From Streptomyces zagrosensis (GTDB taxonomy: Bacteria; Actinomycetota; Actinomycetes; Streptomycetales; Streptomycetaceae), in contig NZ_JACHJL010000004.1 in NCBI RefSeq assembly GCF_014203645.1, positions 310,001 through 374,000 on the forward strand: 64,000 nucleotides of DNA, read 5' to 3'. Shown in pieces: positions 40,700 to 49,676 of the stretch. Made by a program: the position numbers and the translations under genes. The notes below the pieces were generated by a model, which saw only the letters and a list, made by a program, of their open reading frames with translations, was not told the DNA's origin and made no database searches. The first letter of the stretch is position 1; each line of letters begins with the position of its first letter.

Positions 40700-42601
40700 T
40701 CAGCCGAAGGTGAAGGCGTACACCTCGATGCCGGGCGCGGGGCGCACCTCGATGCGTGCCGTGTGCGGCGTGTCCTCATCGACGAGCGTATAGAGCGTAG
40801 GAACGCCGTTGACCTGCACGGTTTTGGTGACCTTGCCATCTACGAGCACCTCGACCGGCCCCTTCCCTGCGAGGACCAGATGCACCTTTTTGGCTCGGTA
40901 GGTGAGGGCGAGCCGTGCGTCGCGGCCGGCGGTGAAGTGCTCGTAGCCGGCCGTCCAGATGCCGTCGAGCGTCACCGCGTCGCGGGGTGCGTCGGCGGGG
41001 AAGCGGTAGCGCTTGGCGGTGTCCGCTGCGAGCGGGTCACCGGTGTACCGGCTGATGCGATGGGTACTGAGGTACGTCTCCGGAGTGCGGCCCTCGGTGA
41101 GGTCGTCCGTGCGCCCTGTGGTCTTGTCGGGGAGCGCAACACCGGGGTTGGCCTGCCGCAGCAGATCGCGGATAAGGCCCTCGGTCTGGTCGTACCTGCC
41201 CTCGCCGAACGTGAAGTAGCGCACGGTGCCCGTGGCGTCGATGAGGTACTTCGCGGGCCAGTAGCGGTTGCGGTAGTTGTCCCAGGTGGCGAGTTCGTTG
41301 TCGAGGGCAACCGGATAGTCGATGCCCATCTTCTTGGTCTGGTCGGCGACGTTTTTGGCGTTCTTCTCAAACGCGAACTCGGGTGAGTGCACCCCGATTA
41401 CCTGCAACCCGGCGTCCCGATAGGTGCGGTCCCAGTCCTTGATATGCGGCAAACTGCGCTGGCAGTTGATGCACGAGTAGGTCCAAAAGTCGATCAGAAC
41501 GACCTTGCCACGCAGTGCCGCCAACTTCACCGATCGCCCGCCCGGAGTGTTCAGCCACTGGGAAATGCCCTTAAGGCTCGGTGCCGTACCGCACGAACGA
41601 AGTTCGGCAACGCCGTCCTCGCACCGCGAAAGCTCCTTGTTCTCCTTGCCGTAGAGGCCGGAGAGCTTTTGCCGGGCGGTGTCGCTGTCCTCGATGCCGC
41701 GCCGCGCCGATGCGGTGTAGTCGGGCAGGGAACGCTGGATGGCGGCCGTGACGTCGAAGGCCAGCGCACCGGCCAGCGCGATCATCACGACGCCCGCGAC
41801 GATCCGTAGCCCGCGGGCCCTGGTGCGGAAGGACGCGACCCGCTCGGCGACCCGCCGGCCGGCGAGCGCGAAGACCAGCAGCGGAATCGCGGTGCCCACC
41901 GCGAAGGAGAGGGTCAGCGCCACGATGTCCGCACTGATGCGTCCGCGCGCCCCGGCGACGGTGATCGCCGCGAGCACCGGCCCTGCACACGGCACGTACA
42001 GCAGCCCAAGGCCAAGACCCAGGACGAACGCGCTCCCCTCCTTGTTGACCTGCCGCTGCGGAATGCGAGCGAACGGCTTCTCCAACAGGCTCTCCACCTG
42101 CGGGAAGACCAACCCGAGACCGATGAAGATGAGCAGCGTCAGGCCGACATAGCGCAGGATGTCGTCGGGCAGCCCCAGGGCGGAAATCAGCGTCACCCCG
42201 AGCAGGGCGAAGAAGCTGAAGCTGATGACGAGGCCGCCCACCACGGCGTACGGGCGCCGGTTACGCACCCTGCGCGCCGTCGCGGGACCGGCCCGGCCGG
42301 CCGCGTTCGAGACTTGAGCGCCGTCCGACGCCTGGGCACCGTTCGAAGCCTGGGCCCCACCCGCGGTAGGGGACGCTGCCGGCCCCGCGGACACTTTCAG
42401 TCGCCGCGTCGCCGATCGTGGCGCGTCGGTTGGCGCGGTGCCCGTGGGCAGTGAATCGCCCGCAGGCGGTGAGCCACCCGCGGGCGGTGGTCCGCTGCCG
42501 GGTCCGCCGGCCAGGAAGACGACGGGCAGGACCGGCAAGATGCACGGCGAGACCGCCGTGATCAGCCCTCCCAACAAGCCGATCAAGATCAAAGTGAGCA
42601 C
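40700..42601 (-). CDS. dipZ: DipZ-like thiol-disulfide protein (CcdA-thioredoxin fusion)
   Basis: Membrane protein of 633 aa. The N-terminal CcdA domain has about six helices and its two cysteines in SPCILPVLP and YVPCAGPVLA. A hydrophilic Ala/Gly/Pro insertion (about residues 33-113) splits the first helix from the rest. The external part is a thioredoxin/TlpA domain with the CxxC motif TYSCINCQRS and IDFWTYS before it, then a C-terminal beta domain (KVHLVLAGKGPVEVLVDGKV). It would carry electrons across the membrane to reduce extracytoplasmic disulfides. GTG 42601 is the start. In M. tuberculosis dipZ lies between mpt83 and mpt70, both SigK-controlled. Confidence 0.9.
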   Translation of the reverse strand: MLTLILIGLLGGLITAVSPCILPVLPVVFLAGGPGSGPPPAGGSPPAGDSLPTGTAPTDAPRSATRRLKVSAGPAASPTAGGAQASNGAQASDGAQVSNAAGRAGPATARRVRNRRPYAVVGGLVISFSFFALLGVTLISALGLPDDILRYVGLTLLIFIGLGLVFPQVESLLEKPFARIPQRQVNKEGSAFVLGLGLGLLYVPCAGPVLAAITVAGARGRISADIVALTLSFAVGTAIPLLVFALAGRRVAERVASFRTRARGLRIVAGVVMIALAGALAFDVTAAIQRSLPDYTASARRGIEDSDTARQKLSGLYGKENKELSRCEDGVAELRSCGTAPSLKGISQWLNTPGGRSVKLAALRGKVVLIDFWTYSCINCQRSLPHIKDWDRTYRDAGLQVIGVHSPEFAFEKNAKNVADQTKKMGIDYPVALDNELATWDNYRNRYWPAKYLIDATGTVRYFTFGEGRYDQTEGLIRDLLRQANPGVALPDKTTGRTDDLTEGRTPETYLSTHRISRYTGDPLAADTAKRYRFPADAPRDAVTLDGIWTAGYEHFTAGRDARLALTYRAKKVHLVLAGKGPVEVLVDGKVTKTVQVNGVPTLYTLVDEDTPHTARIEVRPAPGIEVYAFTFG

Positions 42602-42732
42602 GGGTCCGCCCTTCGGTCAGGAGACCGGGGTGCCCGCTCTCCGCACCCTTGTTCGCAGCCGAACCCCTACCGGATTGCCGCCGGCCACCACCCGCCAGCC
42701 GGCTGCGCCGCGGGCGCTCCCCGACCCGGCGC

Positions 42733-44076
42733 CTAGGCGACCTCGCGCGCGCGTGAGGGCGGGGGCAGCGCCTGGGCGGTGTGGAGGAGATGGGCGTAGC
42801 TGTGGCGCAGGGTGATGAGCGACGTGCGGGCCTCGTGATACGCCGCGGCGGCCGGGCCGCCGCGCGTGCCCAGGCCGCGGACCGGGGCGCAGTGGCGTTC
42901 CAGGGCGGTGAGCCAGGCGCGCTGTGCAGCGGGCAAGTGACGGCGCCCCGACTGCCGGCCGCTTTCACCCAGCCGGTACGCACCCATGCCGAGCGCCGCC
43001 TCCGCCGCCTGGATCACCGGCGGTTCGAGCGTGCCCGGCAACAGCCCGCCCGGGCGGGCAGCGGCAACGCGGGGCAGAGCACCGTGGTCAGTAACGCGCC
43101 CGGGGCCAGCTCCTGCTGCCGGGCCGCCCCGCCGGCCAGGGGCCGCAGCGCGGACGAGTGCGGCGAGGGCCGTACGCTGCTGGTCGGTCACCCGCGCGGC
43201 CTCCACCACCCGTTGCTCCGCGGCCAGTTGGGCCCGCAGCGTATGCAGCACCCGGGCCAGCCTGCGCAGCGCCGTGGCCGTCGCCGGGGCATCCGGGCCC
43301 AGGTCGGCCAGCGTGTGGGCGAGGGTCTCGGCAAGCCGGAACAGCCATACGCCGCGCGCCTCAAGTCGAGTCGTGGCCAACATGAAGTGGTCCAGCCGGC
43401 TGAGCGGTTCGCCCTTGGGTGACCAGCGCACCACCGGCACCAGCCGCTCCACGCGCGCCAGTTGGTCAATGGGCAGATGGCGGCGCGGCTTCCGGGCGGG
43501 CGCCCAGTTGTGCAGCGCGAGCGCGGGCAGCGCCACGAAGTTCGGGTGGTCGAGGCGGTGCGCGAGCACGGACCACAGCTCGACCAGCCCCGCGTTGACC
43601 TCCGCGTCGTGCACCGGGCTCATCGGGTCCAGATGCGCCCAGCCACAGGCCAGCGTCAACACGGCGACACGCATGGCCGCCGCCTCCGCATTGCGGGGCG
43701 TCAACCGGGCCACCCGTACCCGCAGCGCATGGAGCTCCCCAGCCTGCTCGGCGCGCGCCACCAACGCACGGGCGGCGGCCTGCGACGGCGCGAGGGCAAC
43801 CTCGGCGGCCAGCGCGTCCAACTGCACCCAGGTGCCGATCATGGCTCGCACCGGTGGCCGAGCAGGGAGGAAGCCATGCGCGAGCCGCTCCCCGAGCTCG
43901 TACCACGAGGGCGCCACCGGCTCCCGCCACGCCACGGCTCTGCCGCGCGCGCGGAGCCCCGGTTCCGCACTGGCGCCGGCGCGCCCCGTCGTGTTCGCCC
44001 CTTCCACTGCTCCCGCGGCGCGCGCCGCGGGAGCAGTGGGCTGTGTGGAGTCCGCCACGGTTGATATTGCCGACAT
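42733..44076 (-). CDS. Unrecognised helical protein (447 aa)
   Basis: I do not recognise this protein. It is almost entirely alpha-helical and soluble, rich in Ala, Arg and His, with PSWYELGERLAHGFLPARPP, WAHLDPMSPVHDAEVNAGLV, HRLDHPNFVALPALALHNWA and SRLDHFMLATTRLEARGVWL as marked segments. Several of its histidines recur in LAHRL/LDH/LHN patterns that could bind metal or haem. ATG 44076 has GGGGCGTAGGA directly upstream. It follows dipZ in the minus direction only as its upstream neighbour, 131 bases away, so a shared transcript with dipZ is possible. Confidence 0.65.
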   Translation of the reverse strand: MSAISTVADSTQPTAPAARAAGAVEGANTTGRAGASAEPGLRARGRAVAWREPVAPSWYELGERLAHGFLPARPPVRAMIGTWVQLDALAAEVALAPSQAAARALVARAEQAGELHALRVRVARLTPRNAEAAAMRVAVLTLACGWAHLDPMSPVHDAEVNAGLVELWSVLAHRLDHPNFVALPALALHNWAPARKPRRHLPIDQLARVERLVPVVRWSPKGEPLSRLDHFMLATTRLEARGVWLFRLAETLAHTLADLGPDAPATATALRRLARVLHTLRAQLAAEQRVVEAARVTDQQRTALAALVRAAAPGRRGGPAAGAGPGRVTDHGALPRVAAARPGGLLPGTLEPPVIQAAEAALGMGAYRLGESGRQSGRRHLPAAQRAWLTALERHCAPVRGLGTRGGPAAAAYHEARTSLITLRHSYAHLLHTAQALPPPSRAREVA

Positions 44077-44758
44077 TCCTACGCCCCTTCGTCCGGTTTC
44101 CCGACGCCGCACTGCGCGCTGATTGAGCAGGCCAGCGCCGTTGACGCCCTCGGCTCCACCGCCTACCCCCTCCGTCGCCATTCGATCTGGTCTGTCATCG
44201 ACCCTTGTCCCTACCGTCACTTCTTCCTCGGCCGTGTACGTCCGGCACACGCGCCACACCCCGACTACCCGCACATCCACCGCCCCGACCCCCGCCGACG
44301 CATTCAGCGCTTTTGGGCTATCTGCGCCTTTGGGCTACCTGGCTCTGCGGGTTTTTGCAGATTGCTCGGGCTCGCTGGGGTTTTTGGTTTTTCCGTTCTC
44401 GCTCAGCCTCGACAGCACAGCACTGCGCCACAATGCGGCGCGGCCAGCCATCCGGATTCGCCAGCGAATACGGCACCCGAATTCGCCGCGGTGCAGCGAG
44501 ACGCATACGCGTGGACCACATGTACGGGGCATCGACCCGCGCGTATTGCCGACATGAGAAATGCGAGAGCCCGCACGCAAAGCCGACTGCACAACGGGCC
44601 CCGAGTGACCCCAAGGGCCGCCGCAAGGGGGGCTTAAAGGGGTGCAGCCCGGCCGCTCCAGAACTCGGCAGTGATCACCGATGGAGTGCTCGCGGGGGCC
44701 ATCCGGGCGGCGGTCGAAAGCACGCTCCAGCGTCGGGTAAGATTTCTGACGTCAGCGA
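44077..44758. other. Gene-free region before tRNA-Lys copy 3
   Basis: About 680 bases without a supported gene; the frames here have poor codon bias. GC falls in 44290-44560, with T-rich runs such as GGGTTTTTGC and GGTTTTTGG and two similar TTTGGGCTAYCTG motifs at 44310-44342. TAAGAT at 44738-44743 is a -10 candidate for the tRNA. Confidence 0.45.
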
Positions 44759-44832
44759 GCGCCGCTAGCTCAGTTGGTTAGAGCAGCTGACTCTTAATCA
44801 GCGGGTCCGGGGTTCGAGTCCCTGGCGGCGCA
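44759..44832 (+). tRNA. tRNA-Lys (anticodon CTT), copy 3
   Basis: Identical in all 74 bases to the copies at 18991 and 34105. GTCAGCG stands directly upstream, as in copy 1. CCA is not encoded. Confidence 0.97.
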
Positions 44833-44840
44833 CGTCGCGT

Positions 44841-44875
44841 TGTGGGCCTTCTCGTCATAGACGAGGAGGCCCACA
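44841..44875 (+). terminator. Terminator hairpin of tRNA-Lys copy 3
   Basis: TGTGGGCCTTCTCGT pairs with ACGAGGAGGCCCACA with one G-T wobble around a 5-base loop. No long T-run follows. Confidence 0.75.
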
Positions 44876-44953
44876 GTCGTTCCGTAGTCATCGCGACCGT
44901 CCGCGCTGGGCCCCTGGCCGCGCGGTGGGGGGATGGTCAAATCGGAGGTAGCG

Positions 44954-45652
44954 GTGCACAGTCGCGGCATGGCGAGCGATATTCAGGAGCGGATCAAGCG
45001 ACTGATCATCGATGGGCGGCTGCCCTCCGGGGCTCCGCTACCTACCGAGACCGAGCTGATGGAGCTGATGGGCGTCAGCCGGAACTCGGTGCGGGAGGCC
45101 CTGAAGGCGCTCCAGGCGATGGGCATCGTAGAGATTCGGCATGGTTTCGGCACCTATGTCGGAGCCATGTCGATGGCACCCATGATCGAGGGCCTGACCT
45201 TCCGCACTGTCGCCGGGCACTACCGGGGCGAGGACAGTCTGCTTCAACTTCTTGAGCTGCGCGAGGCGCTGGAGACCGGGCTGCTGGCCCGGCTGGTCGG
45301 GCGGCTTCCGGCCGCCGACCTCGCGGAGCTGGACGCGCTGGTGGAGCGGATGCAGGCGGAGGCGGCCAAGGGTCCGGTGGGTGCCGACACGGACCGCGCC
45401 TTTCACGCCGCGCTCTATCGGGGTCTGGACAACCAGTTGCTCAGCGAGGTGCTTGAGGCGTTCTGGGACGCCTTCCACCGGGTGCGTACGGACCTGGTGG
45501 ACGGCGTTCCGGACCCCAAGGTCACCTGCGAGCAGCACCGCGAGATCCTGGCGGCGGTCCGCTCGGGCGACACCGTGCGGGCCGAGGCTGCCGTACGCGA
45601 CCACTTCGGCAACATAAGGACCCGGCTGCGCTCCACCGCCCAGCACGACTGA
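44954..45652 (+). CDS. FadR-subfamily GntR transcriptional regulator
   Basis: Regulator of 232 aa. The winged helix spans about residues 5-70 (ASDIQERIKRLIIDGRLPSG, then LMELMGVSRNSVREALKAL). The FCD effector domain follows, with QLLELREALETGLLARLVGR, DRAFHAALYRGLDNQLLSEV and the metal-binding histidines in EQHREILAAVRSGD and VRDHFGNIR. GTG 44954 has GGAGG five bases upstream; ATG 44933 is a weaker choice. FCD regulators answer to carboxylic acids; no target gene is obvious nearby. The end of the gene is duplicated just downstream. Confidence 0.9.
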   Translation: MHSRGMASDIQERIKRLIIDGRLPSGAPLPTETELMELMGVSRNSVREALKALQAMGIVEIRHGFGTYVGAMSMAPMIEGLTFRTVAGHYRGEDSLLQLLELREALETGLLARLVGRLPAADLAELDALVERMQAEAAKGPVGADTDRAFHAALYRGLDNQLLSEVLEAFWDAFHRVRTDLVDGVPDPKVTCEQHREILAAVRSGDTVRAEAAVRDHFGNIRTRLRSTAQHD

Positions 45653-45716
45653 GCAGCGCCGAAGAGGCGCCCTCGCATAGCACGACTGAGCGCCGCCGAA
45701 GAGGCGCCCTCGCGCA
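45643..45716. repeat. 37-base tandem duplication spanning a stop codon and hairpin
   Basis: The copies 45643-45679 and 45680-45716 match at 33 of 37 positions. Each contains GCACGACTGA, which in the first copy supplies the regulator's last codons and its stop, and a hairpin with GAAGA loop (GCGCC/GGCGC). The result is a doubled terminator. Confidence 0.75.
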
Positions 45717-45846
45717 GTCCCCGCTTCCCCTCCCCCACCCCGTGCGCTGGCGGGGCCGATCGGTCCTGCCGGCGCCCTGCTAGCCACCTGCTAGCACGGC
45801 CGGGCTCGCTGGCCCCGCTGGTCTCGCTGGTCCCGCTGGTCCCGCG

Positions 45847-47031
45847 CTAACCAACCGCCGGGCCCGTCCGCCGCGCCGGCTGCGCGTTGCGGGCCAGTTC
45901 CAGCGCGTACTCCGGCCACCACTCGCCTGCCTGGGGCCCGCCCTTGCAGGGGCCGTCCGACTCGCCGGGGCGCTTGACCCAGAGATAGGCGTCCACCAGT
46001 TCGTCGTCCGTTTCGGTGGTGGGGGGCTCGCCCAGGGCGCGTCCCTGGGGGTTACACCACGCCTGCGGGTCGTCCGCACCGGGGGCGGGCCCGCGGCCGT
46101 TACGACCGGTGTCGATCACGAAGTGCTTGCCGCCGACCAGCGCCGACAGCTTCCGCCCGTACACCATGTTGTCCCGGGTGGTCTGGTAGTTCGAGGTGTT
46201 CAGGGCAAAGCCATCGGCCTGCTCGATACCGGCCCGCTGGAGCGCTTTCGCCATCCGGCTGACTTTGGTGATCCAGCGCGGGTTGCCCGCGTCCAAGTAC
46301 ACCTTCGTGTACGGCAGTTCAGCCAGTTTGCTGATCGCTTCGGCGAGCAGCGCGTACCGCTCCTCGTGGTAGCGGTGCGGCGTGCAACCGTCCTCCACGT
46401 GCGGCAGCGCGTCCGGCTCCAAGATGACGGTGGCCGGGCGATTGCCGATCCCGGCGGCCACCTGGTCCAGCCAGGCCCGGTAGGCGTCGCCATCGGCCGC
46501 GCCGCCCTTGGAATACTGGCCGCAGTCGCGGTGCGGGATGTTGTAGAGCACCAGCAACGCGTCCCGGTCGGCCTTGATCGCCGCCGTGGTGAACGCGTGC
46601 GCCTGCCCCCTGGGGTCATCCACCCCGATCCACTCGGCGACCGGCTGCCGGGCGATGCGTTCGATCAGTTCCGCCGCGCCAGCGCGCCCGGCCGCGCGAT
46701 ACCTGGCGAGTTGCTGGGCGGCGTTGCCCTGCGGATTGACCCAGTACGGCACGACCGCCTTGGGGCGCTGGCCCAGCGGCTTGTCGGCGGCGGGTTCACG
46801 ACCTTTGGCGGGCTCACGGTCACCGGCTGGCTCGGACGAGCCACCGCATCCGCAGAGCAGCAGCAGCGCCAACCCAGCGGCCGGCGCCAACCGGGCGAAC
46901 ACGCGGGGGAGGCCGGTTCGGCTGCCGGGCACCCTCTCCCCATCGGATGGCCCGTGCGAAGTCCCACCGGGCTCCGCACGGAACGCGACCAGTCGAAACA
47001 AACCCCTACCCACCGTCCCTGCGCGACCCAT
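45847..47031 (-). CDS. Glycoside hydrolase family 6 lipoprotein
   Basis: Exported cellulase-type enzyme of 394 aa. The lipobox LLLLCGC lies near residue 55 after the hydrophobic run LAPAAGLALLLLC; the long basic start means the true initiation may be further in. The GH6 barrel contains AEWIGVDDPRGQAHAFTTAA, LVLYNIPHRDCGQYSKGGA, the catalytic-acid strand VILEPDALPHVEDGC, VYLDAGNPRWI, ALNTSNYQTT and VKRPGESDGPC. GH6 members cut beta-1,4-glucans with inversion. Anchoring as a lipoprotein is less usual than secretion with a binding module, and no carbohydrate-binding module is present. Confidence 0.88.
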   Translation of the reverse strand: MGRAGTVGRGLFRLVAFRAEPGGTSHGPSDGERVPGSRTGLPRVFARLAPAAGLALLLLCGCGGSSEPAGDREPAKGREPAADKPLGQRPKAVVPYWVNPQGNAAQQLARYRAAGRAGAAELIERIARQPVAEWIGVDDPRGQAHAFTTAAIKADRDALLVLYNIPHRDCGQYSKGGAADGDAYRAWLDQVAAGIGNRPATVILEPDALPHVEDGCTPHRYHEERYALLAEAISKLAELPYTKVYLDAGNPRWITKVSRMAKALQRAGIEQADGFALNTSNYQTTRDNMVYGRKLSALVGGKHFVIDTGRNGRGPAPGADDPQAWCNPQGRALGEPPTTETDDELVDAYLWVKRPGESDGPCKGGPQAGEWWPEYALELARNAQPARRTGPAVG

Positions 47032-47133
47032 GTCCGTATGTCTGTAGGTCCCCTGTTGTATCGCGGCCGAGCCCCGCGAGGGGGTGGCGACATGGCGTCC
47101 CGCTCCCCGTCCCACCCATCTCACCCGTCCTCG

Positions 47134-47805
47134 TCAGCCCTGCTGGCGCACCCCCGTCAGGTATGCGGAGACCACGACGTTGGCGGTGTACGAGCGGCTG
47201 TCGCGGTCGAAGCTGCCGCCGCAGGTGATCAGCCGCAACTCGGCCCGGCCCCGCTCGCGCGGGCCGTAGACGCGCCGGGCGTTGAACTGGTCGCGGGTGA
47301 CGACCTCGACGTCCTCCACGGTGAACTCGGCGATCGCGCCATCCGCGCGCGCGACCCGAACCCGCTCGCCCGGCCGCAGGGTGCTCAGTGCGTAGAAGAC
47401 GGCCGGCTTGGACTTGGTGTCCACGTGGCCGACCAGCACCGCCGCGCCCGCGGCGCCCGGCCGGGTGCCGGTGCGGTACCAGCCGACGTCACCCGGTCTG
47501 TCGTACGGGGGCGGGGCGACCGCGCCCGATGAGTCCAGGCCGCGGCCGATGATGCGGGCGTGGCGCACATGGGCGGCCTTGATATCGATGGTGCGGGGCT
47601 CGGCGGCGGCAAGCGGCTCGTGCGGGGGCGGCAGGGCGCGTTCGCCGGGGCGTCCCACGGCGGCCACATCGCCGGTCGTCGGCTCCGCGAATATGCCGCC
47701 GCCGCCCTCCTTGCCCCACAGCCACAGCGCCACCAGCAACACGGCCCAGGCCAGTCCGATGAGCAGCTTCCCCCGACCGCCGCTCGTCGCAGGTGCCTCC
47801 GTCAT
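47134..47805 (-). CDS. Class F sortase
   Basis: Membrane-anchored transpeptidase of 223 aa. One N-terminal helix (LLIGLAWAVLLVALWLW) precedes a linker and the sortase barrel. Catalytic residues are H127 (LVGHVDTKS), C195 (LRLITCGGSFD) and an arginine at about 204 (DSRSYTANVVV). Class F enzymes are typical of actinobacteria and attach secreted proteins to the wall. The preceding gene on the strand encodes a secreted protein with a C-terminal membrane helix, 20 bases away, and is the natural candidate substrate. Confidence 0.9.
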   Translation of the reverse strand: MTEAPATSGGRGKLLIGLAWAVLLVALWLWGKEGGGGIFAEPTTGDVAAVGRPGERALPPPHEPLAAAEPRTIDIKAAHVRHARIIGRGLDSSGAVAPPPYDRPGDVGWYRTGTRPGAAGAAVLVGHVDTKSKPAVFYALSTLRPGERVRVARADGAIAEFTVEDVEVVTRDQFNARRVYGPRERGRAELRLITCGGSFDRDSRSYTANVVVSAYLTGVRQQG

Positions 47806-47825
47806 CGGCGTCGCTCCCGTACAGC

Positions 47826-48518
47826 TCAGCCGACAGAGCGGCCGGATCGGCCGCGTCGGTGGAGCGCGAGGCCGCCCAGCGTCAGCGCGGTGCCGCCCGC
47901 GAGGGCCAGTCCGTACACCTCGGCGCCGTCCAGGCCATCGGCAGCTGCCATGCGCTTGTCGTCAGCGGGCTTGCGGGTCTTGTCGGCCGCGCCGCCACCG
48001 CCGGCTTGTACCGGTCCGATGGGCTGCACGCGCACAAAGCCATCGGGCCGCCCGAAAGCGTCGGGGTGGTGCTGGGGCTCGTCGTGGCGCTGACCGTACT
48101 GCCGACTTTGCTGCTGGTAGTGCTGCGGGTCGCGGTCGCGGCGGAAGCCAACGGCACCGACGTGGACGTTCGCCTTGGCCACGCCGTCGCGGCCGTCACA
48201 GCGGACGGTGATGTCGTAGATGCCGCCCGCCGCCGCGGAGCGAATCGTCGCCTCGGCGTAGAGGCCGCCACCACTTTGGCCGCCCGCAGGGGCGAGTTGG
48301 GCGTCCACGACGAACGCCTTGGAGATGGCGGTGCCGGTCCTGCTCTCACAGCCCCAGACCCGCAGCTCCACCCCGTCGCCTGGCTGGGCATTGGCCGGGC
48401 TGACGAAGAGCGTGCCGGGGGGCAAGGGCTTGTCGGTAGCGAAGGCAGAAGTAGGGGCGGCTATGGCCGCGCCGGTGGCGGCAACCACCGCACACAGCGT
48501 GAGGGACAGAGAGCGCAT
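47826..48518 (-). CDS. Secreted protein with C-terminal membrane anchor, probable sortase partner
   Basis: Exported protein of 230 aa. The signal peptide runs over residues 1-28 (LCAVVAATGAAIAAPTSAFA). Residues about 30-115 form an Ig-like beta domain (GTLFVSPANAQPGDGVELRV, GGIYDITVRCDG) with two cysteines. A Gln/His-rich spacer follows. The end has a hydrophobic helix (GLALAGGTALTLGGLAL) and a basic tail HRRGR, the layout of a sorting signal, but no LPxTG is present. AGGAGG precedes ATG 48518. It is co-directional with the class F sortase gene. Confidence 0.82.
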   Translation of the reverse strand: MRSLSLTLCAVVAATGAAIAAPTSAFATDKPLPPGTLFVSPANAQPGDGVELRVWGCESRTGTAISKAFVVDAQLAPAGGQSGGGLYAEATIRSAAAGGIYDITVRCDGRDGVAKANVHVGAVGFRRDRDPQHYQQQSRQYGQRHDEPQHHPDAFGRPDGFVRVQPIGPVQAGGGGAADKTRKPADDKRMAAADGLDGAEVYGLALAGGTALTLGGLALHRRGRSGRSVG

Positions 48519-48641
48519 AGTGAACCTCCTGCAACCAGGGTTCTCGCTCCCTGCGTCCCCGCGCATCCGCTCCGGCCTGTAGTTGCTCCGTTCGCGTGGG
48601 TACACGGCGCATGCGGCGGCCATGGCGGCCGGCCGGCTTCG

Positions 48642-49421
48642 TCAAAGGCGGTCCACCAGATCGGCGATGGAATCCACCACCCAGGAGGGGCGGAAGGGAT
48701 GGCGATCGACCTCTTCGGGGCGCGTGAGGCCAGTCAGGACAAGAAACGTTTCCATGCCTGCTTCCAGGCCCGCCAGCACGTCCGTATCCATGCGGTCCCC
48801 GATCATCGCCGAGGTTTCCGAATGGGCGCCGATCGCGTTCAGCCCGGCCCGCATCATCAGCGGGTTGGGCTTGCCGACGAAGTACGGGTCGCGGCCGGTG
48901 GCCTTGGTGATCAGTGCGGCGACCGATCCCGTGGCGGGCAACGCGCCCTCGGCCGATGGGCCGGTCTCATCCGGGTTGGTGGCGATGAACCGCGCGCCCG
49001 CGTTGATCAGCCTGATCGCCTTGGTCAGCGCCTCGAAGCTGTACGTACGGGTTTCACCGAGGACGACGTAATCGGGCTCCGAGTCGCTGAGCACATAGCC
49101 GATGTCGTGCAGCGCGGTAGTCAAACCCGCCTCGCCGATGACATACGCGCTGCCGCCTGGGCGCTGGTCGTCCAGGAACTGGGCGGTGGCGAGCGCCGAG
49201 GTCCAGATGTTCTCCACCGGCACGTCAAGGCCCATGCGCGTGAGGCGTGCGTGCAGGTCGCGCGGGGTGTACATGGAGTTGTTGGTCAGTACGAGGAAGG
49301 GCTTGCCGGAATCGCGCAGGCGCTTGAGGAAGACGTCCGCCCCCCGGATCGGGGTGCCCTCGTGGATCAGCACCCCGTCCATGTCGGTGAGCCATGACTC
49401 GATCGGCTTGCGCTCTGCCAT
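48642..49421 (-). CDS. HAD-IIA family hydrolase (NagD-like)
   Basis: Phosphatase of 259 aa. Motif I is DMDGVL (residues 13-18), motif II is LVLTNNSM, the type IIA cap lies between, and motifs III/IV are [10 protein letters not shown] and [10 protein letters not shown]. NagD-like enzymes dephosphorylate nucleotides and sugar phosphates. The start at 49421 ([10 protein letters not shown]) is where the domain begins. The gene is isolated from its neighbours by gaps on both sides and is probably transcribed alone. Confidence 0.9.
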   Translation of the reverse strand: MAERKPIESWLTDMDGVLIHEGTPIRGADVFLKRLRDSGKPFLVLTNNSMYTPRDLHARLTRMGLDVPVENIWTSALATAQFLDDQRPGGSAYVIGEAGLTTALHDIGYVLSDSEPDYVVLGETRTYSFEALTKAIRLINAGARFIATNPDETGPSAEGALPATGSVAALITKATGRDPYFVGKPNPLMMRAGLNAIGAHSETSAMIGDRMDTDVLAGLEAGMETFLVLTGLTRPEEVDRHPFRPSWVVDSIADLVDRL

Positions 49422-49551
49422 TACCGGACTCCTGCCGTACGACGCGTGCGGGGACGCCGGCCGTACCGCGCTGTACGACGGGCGTCCCCACAGCCTAATC
49501 AGCCGGAAGTGACCTTGACCCCACCCGGGCGCGCCTGATGCGCGATGCGGC

Positions 49552-49617
49552 CCGCGCCCTTGGGCACCAGGTCAGCGCAGCGCGACCCGCGCGCTTGAGC
49601 ACCGGGTCAGCGCTGCG
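49552..49617. repeat. Direct repeat, 31 bases, period 35
   Basis: The copies 49552-49582 and 49587-49617 match at 27 of 31 positions (CCGCGC.CTTG.GCACC.GG pattern). They lie in the gap between the HAD-IIA gene and the phosphonate-binding protein gene. Confidence 0.6.
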
Positions 49618-49676
49618 GCGCCCCGTTCGCATCTCATCAAGCGTGCAGGTGCACCCCGCTGGCTGGGCGTGCCGCG

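Noticed and set aside
42733..44076. PrnB / indoleamine-dioxygenase-like assignment
   Set aside because: A short AYRLGESG-like stretch recalled PrnB, but the resemblance is too small to support the family.
44123..44557. Plus-strand frame in the low-GC region before tRNA-Lys copy 3
   Set aside because: Composition is Thr/Pro/Arg-rich with poor codon bias and no ribosome site; it reads as non-coding.
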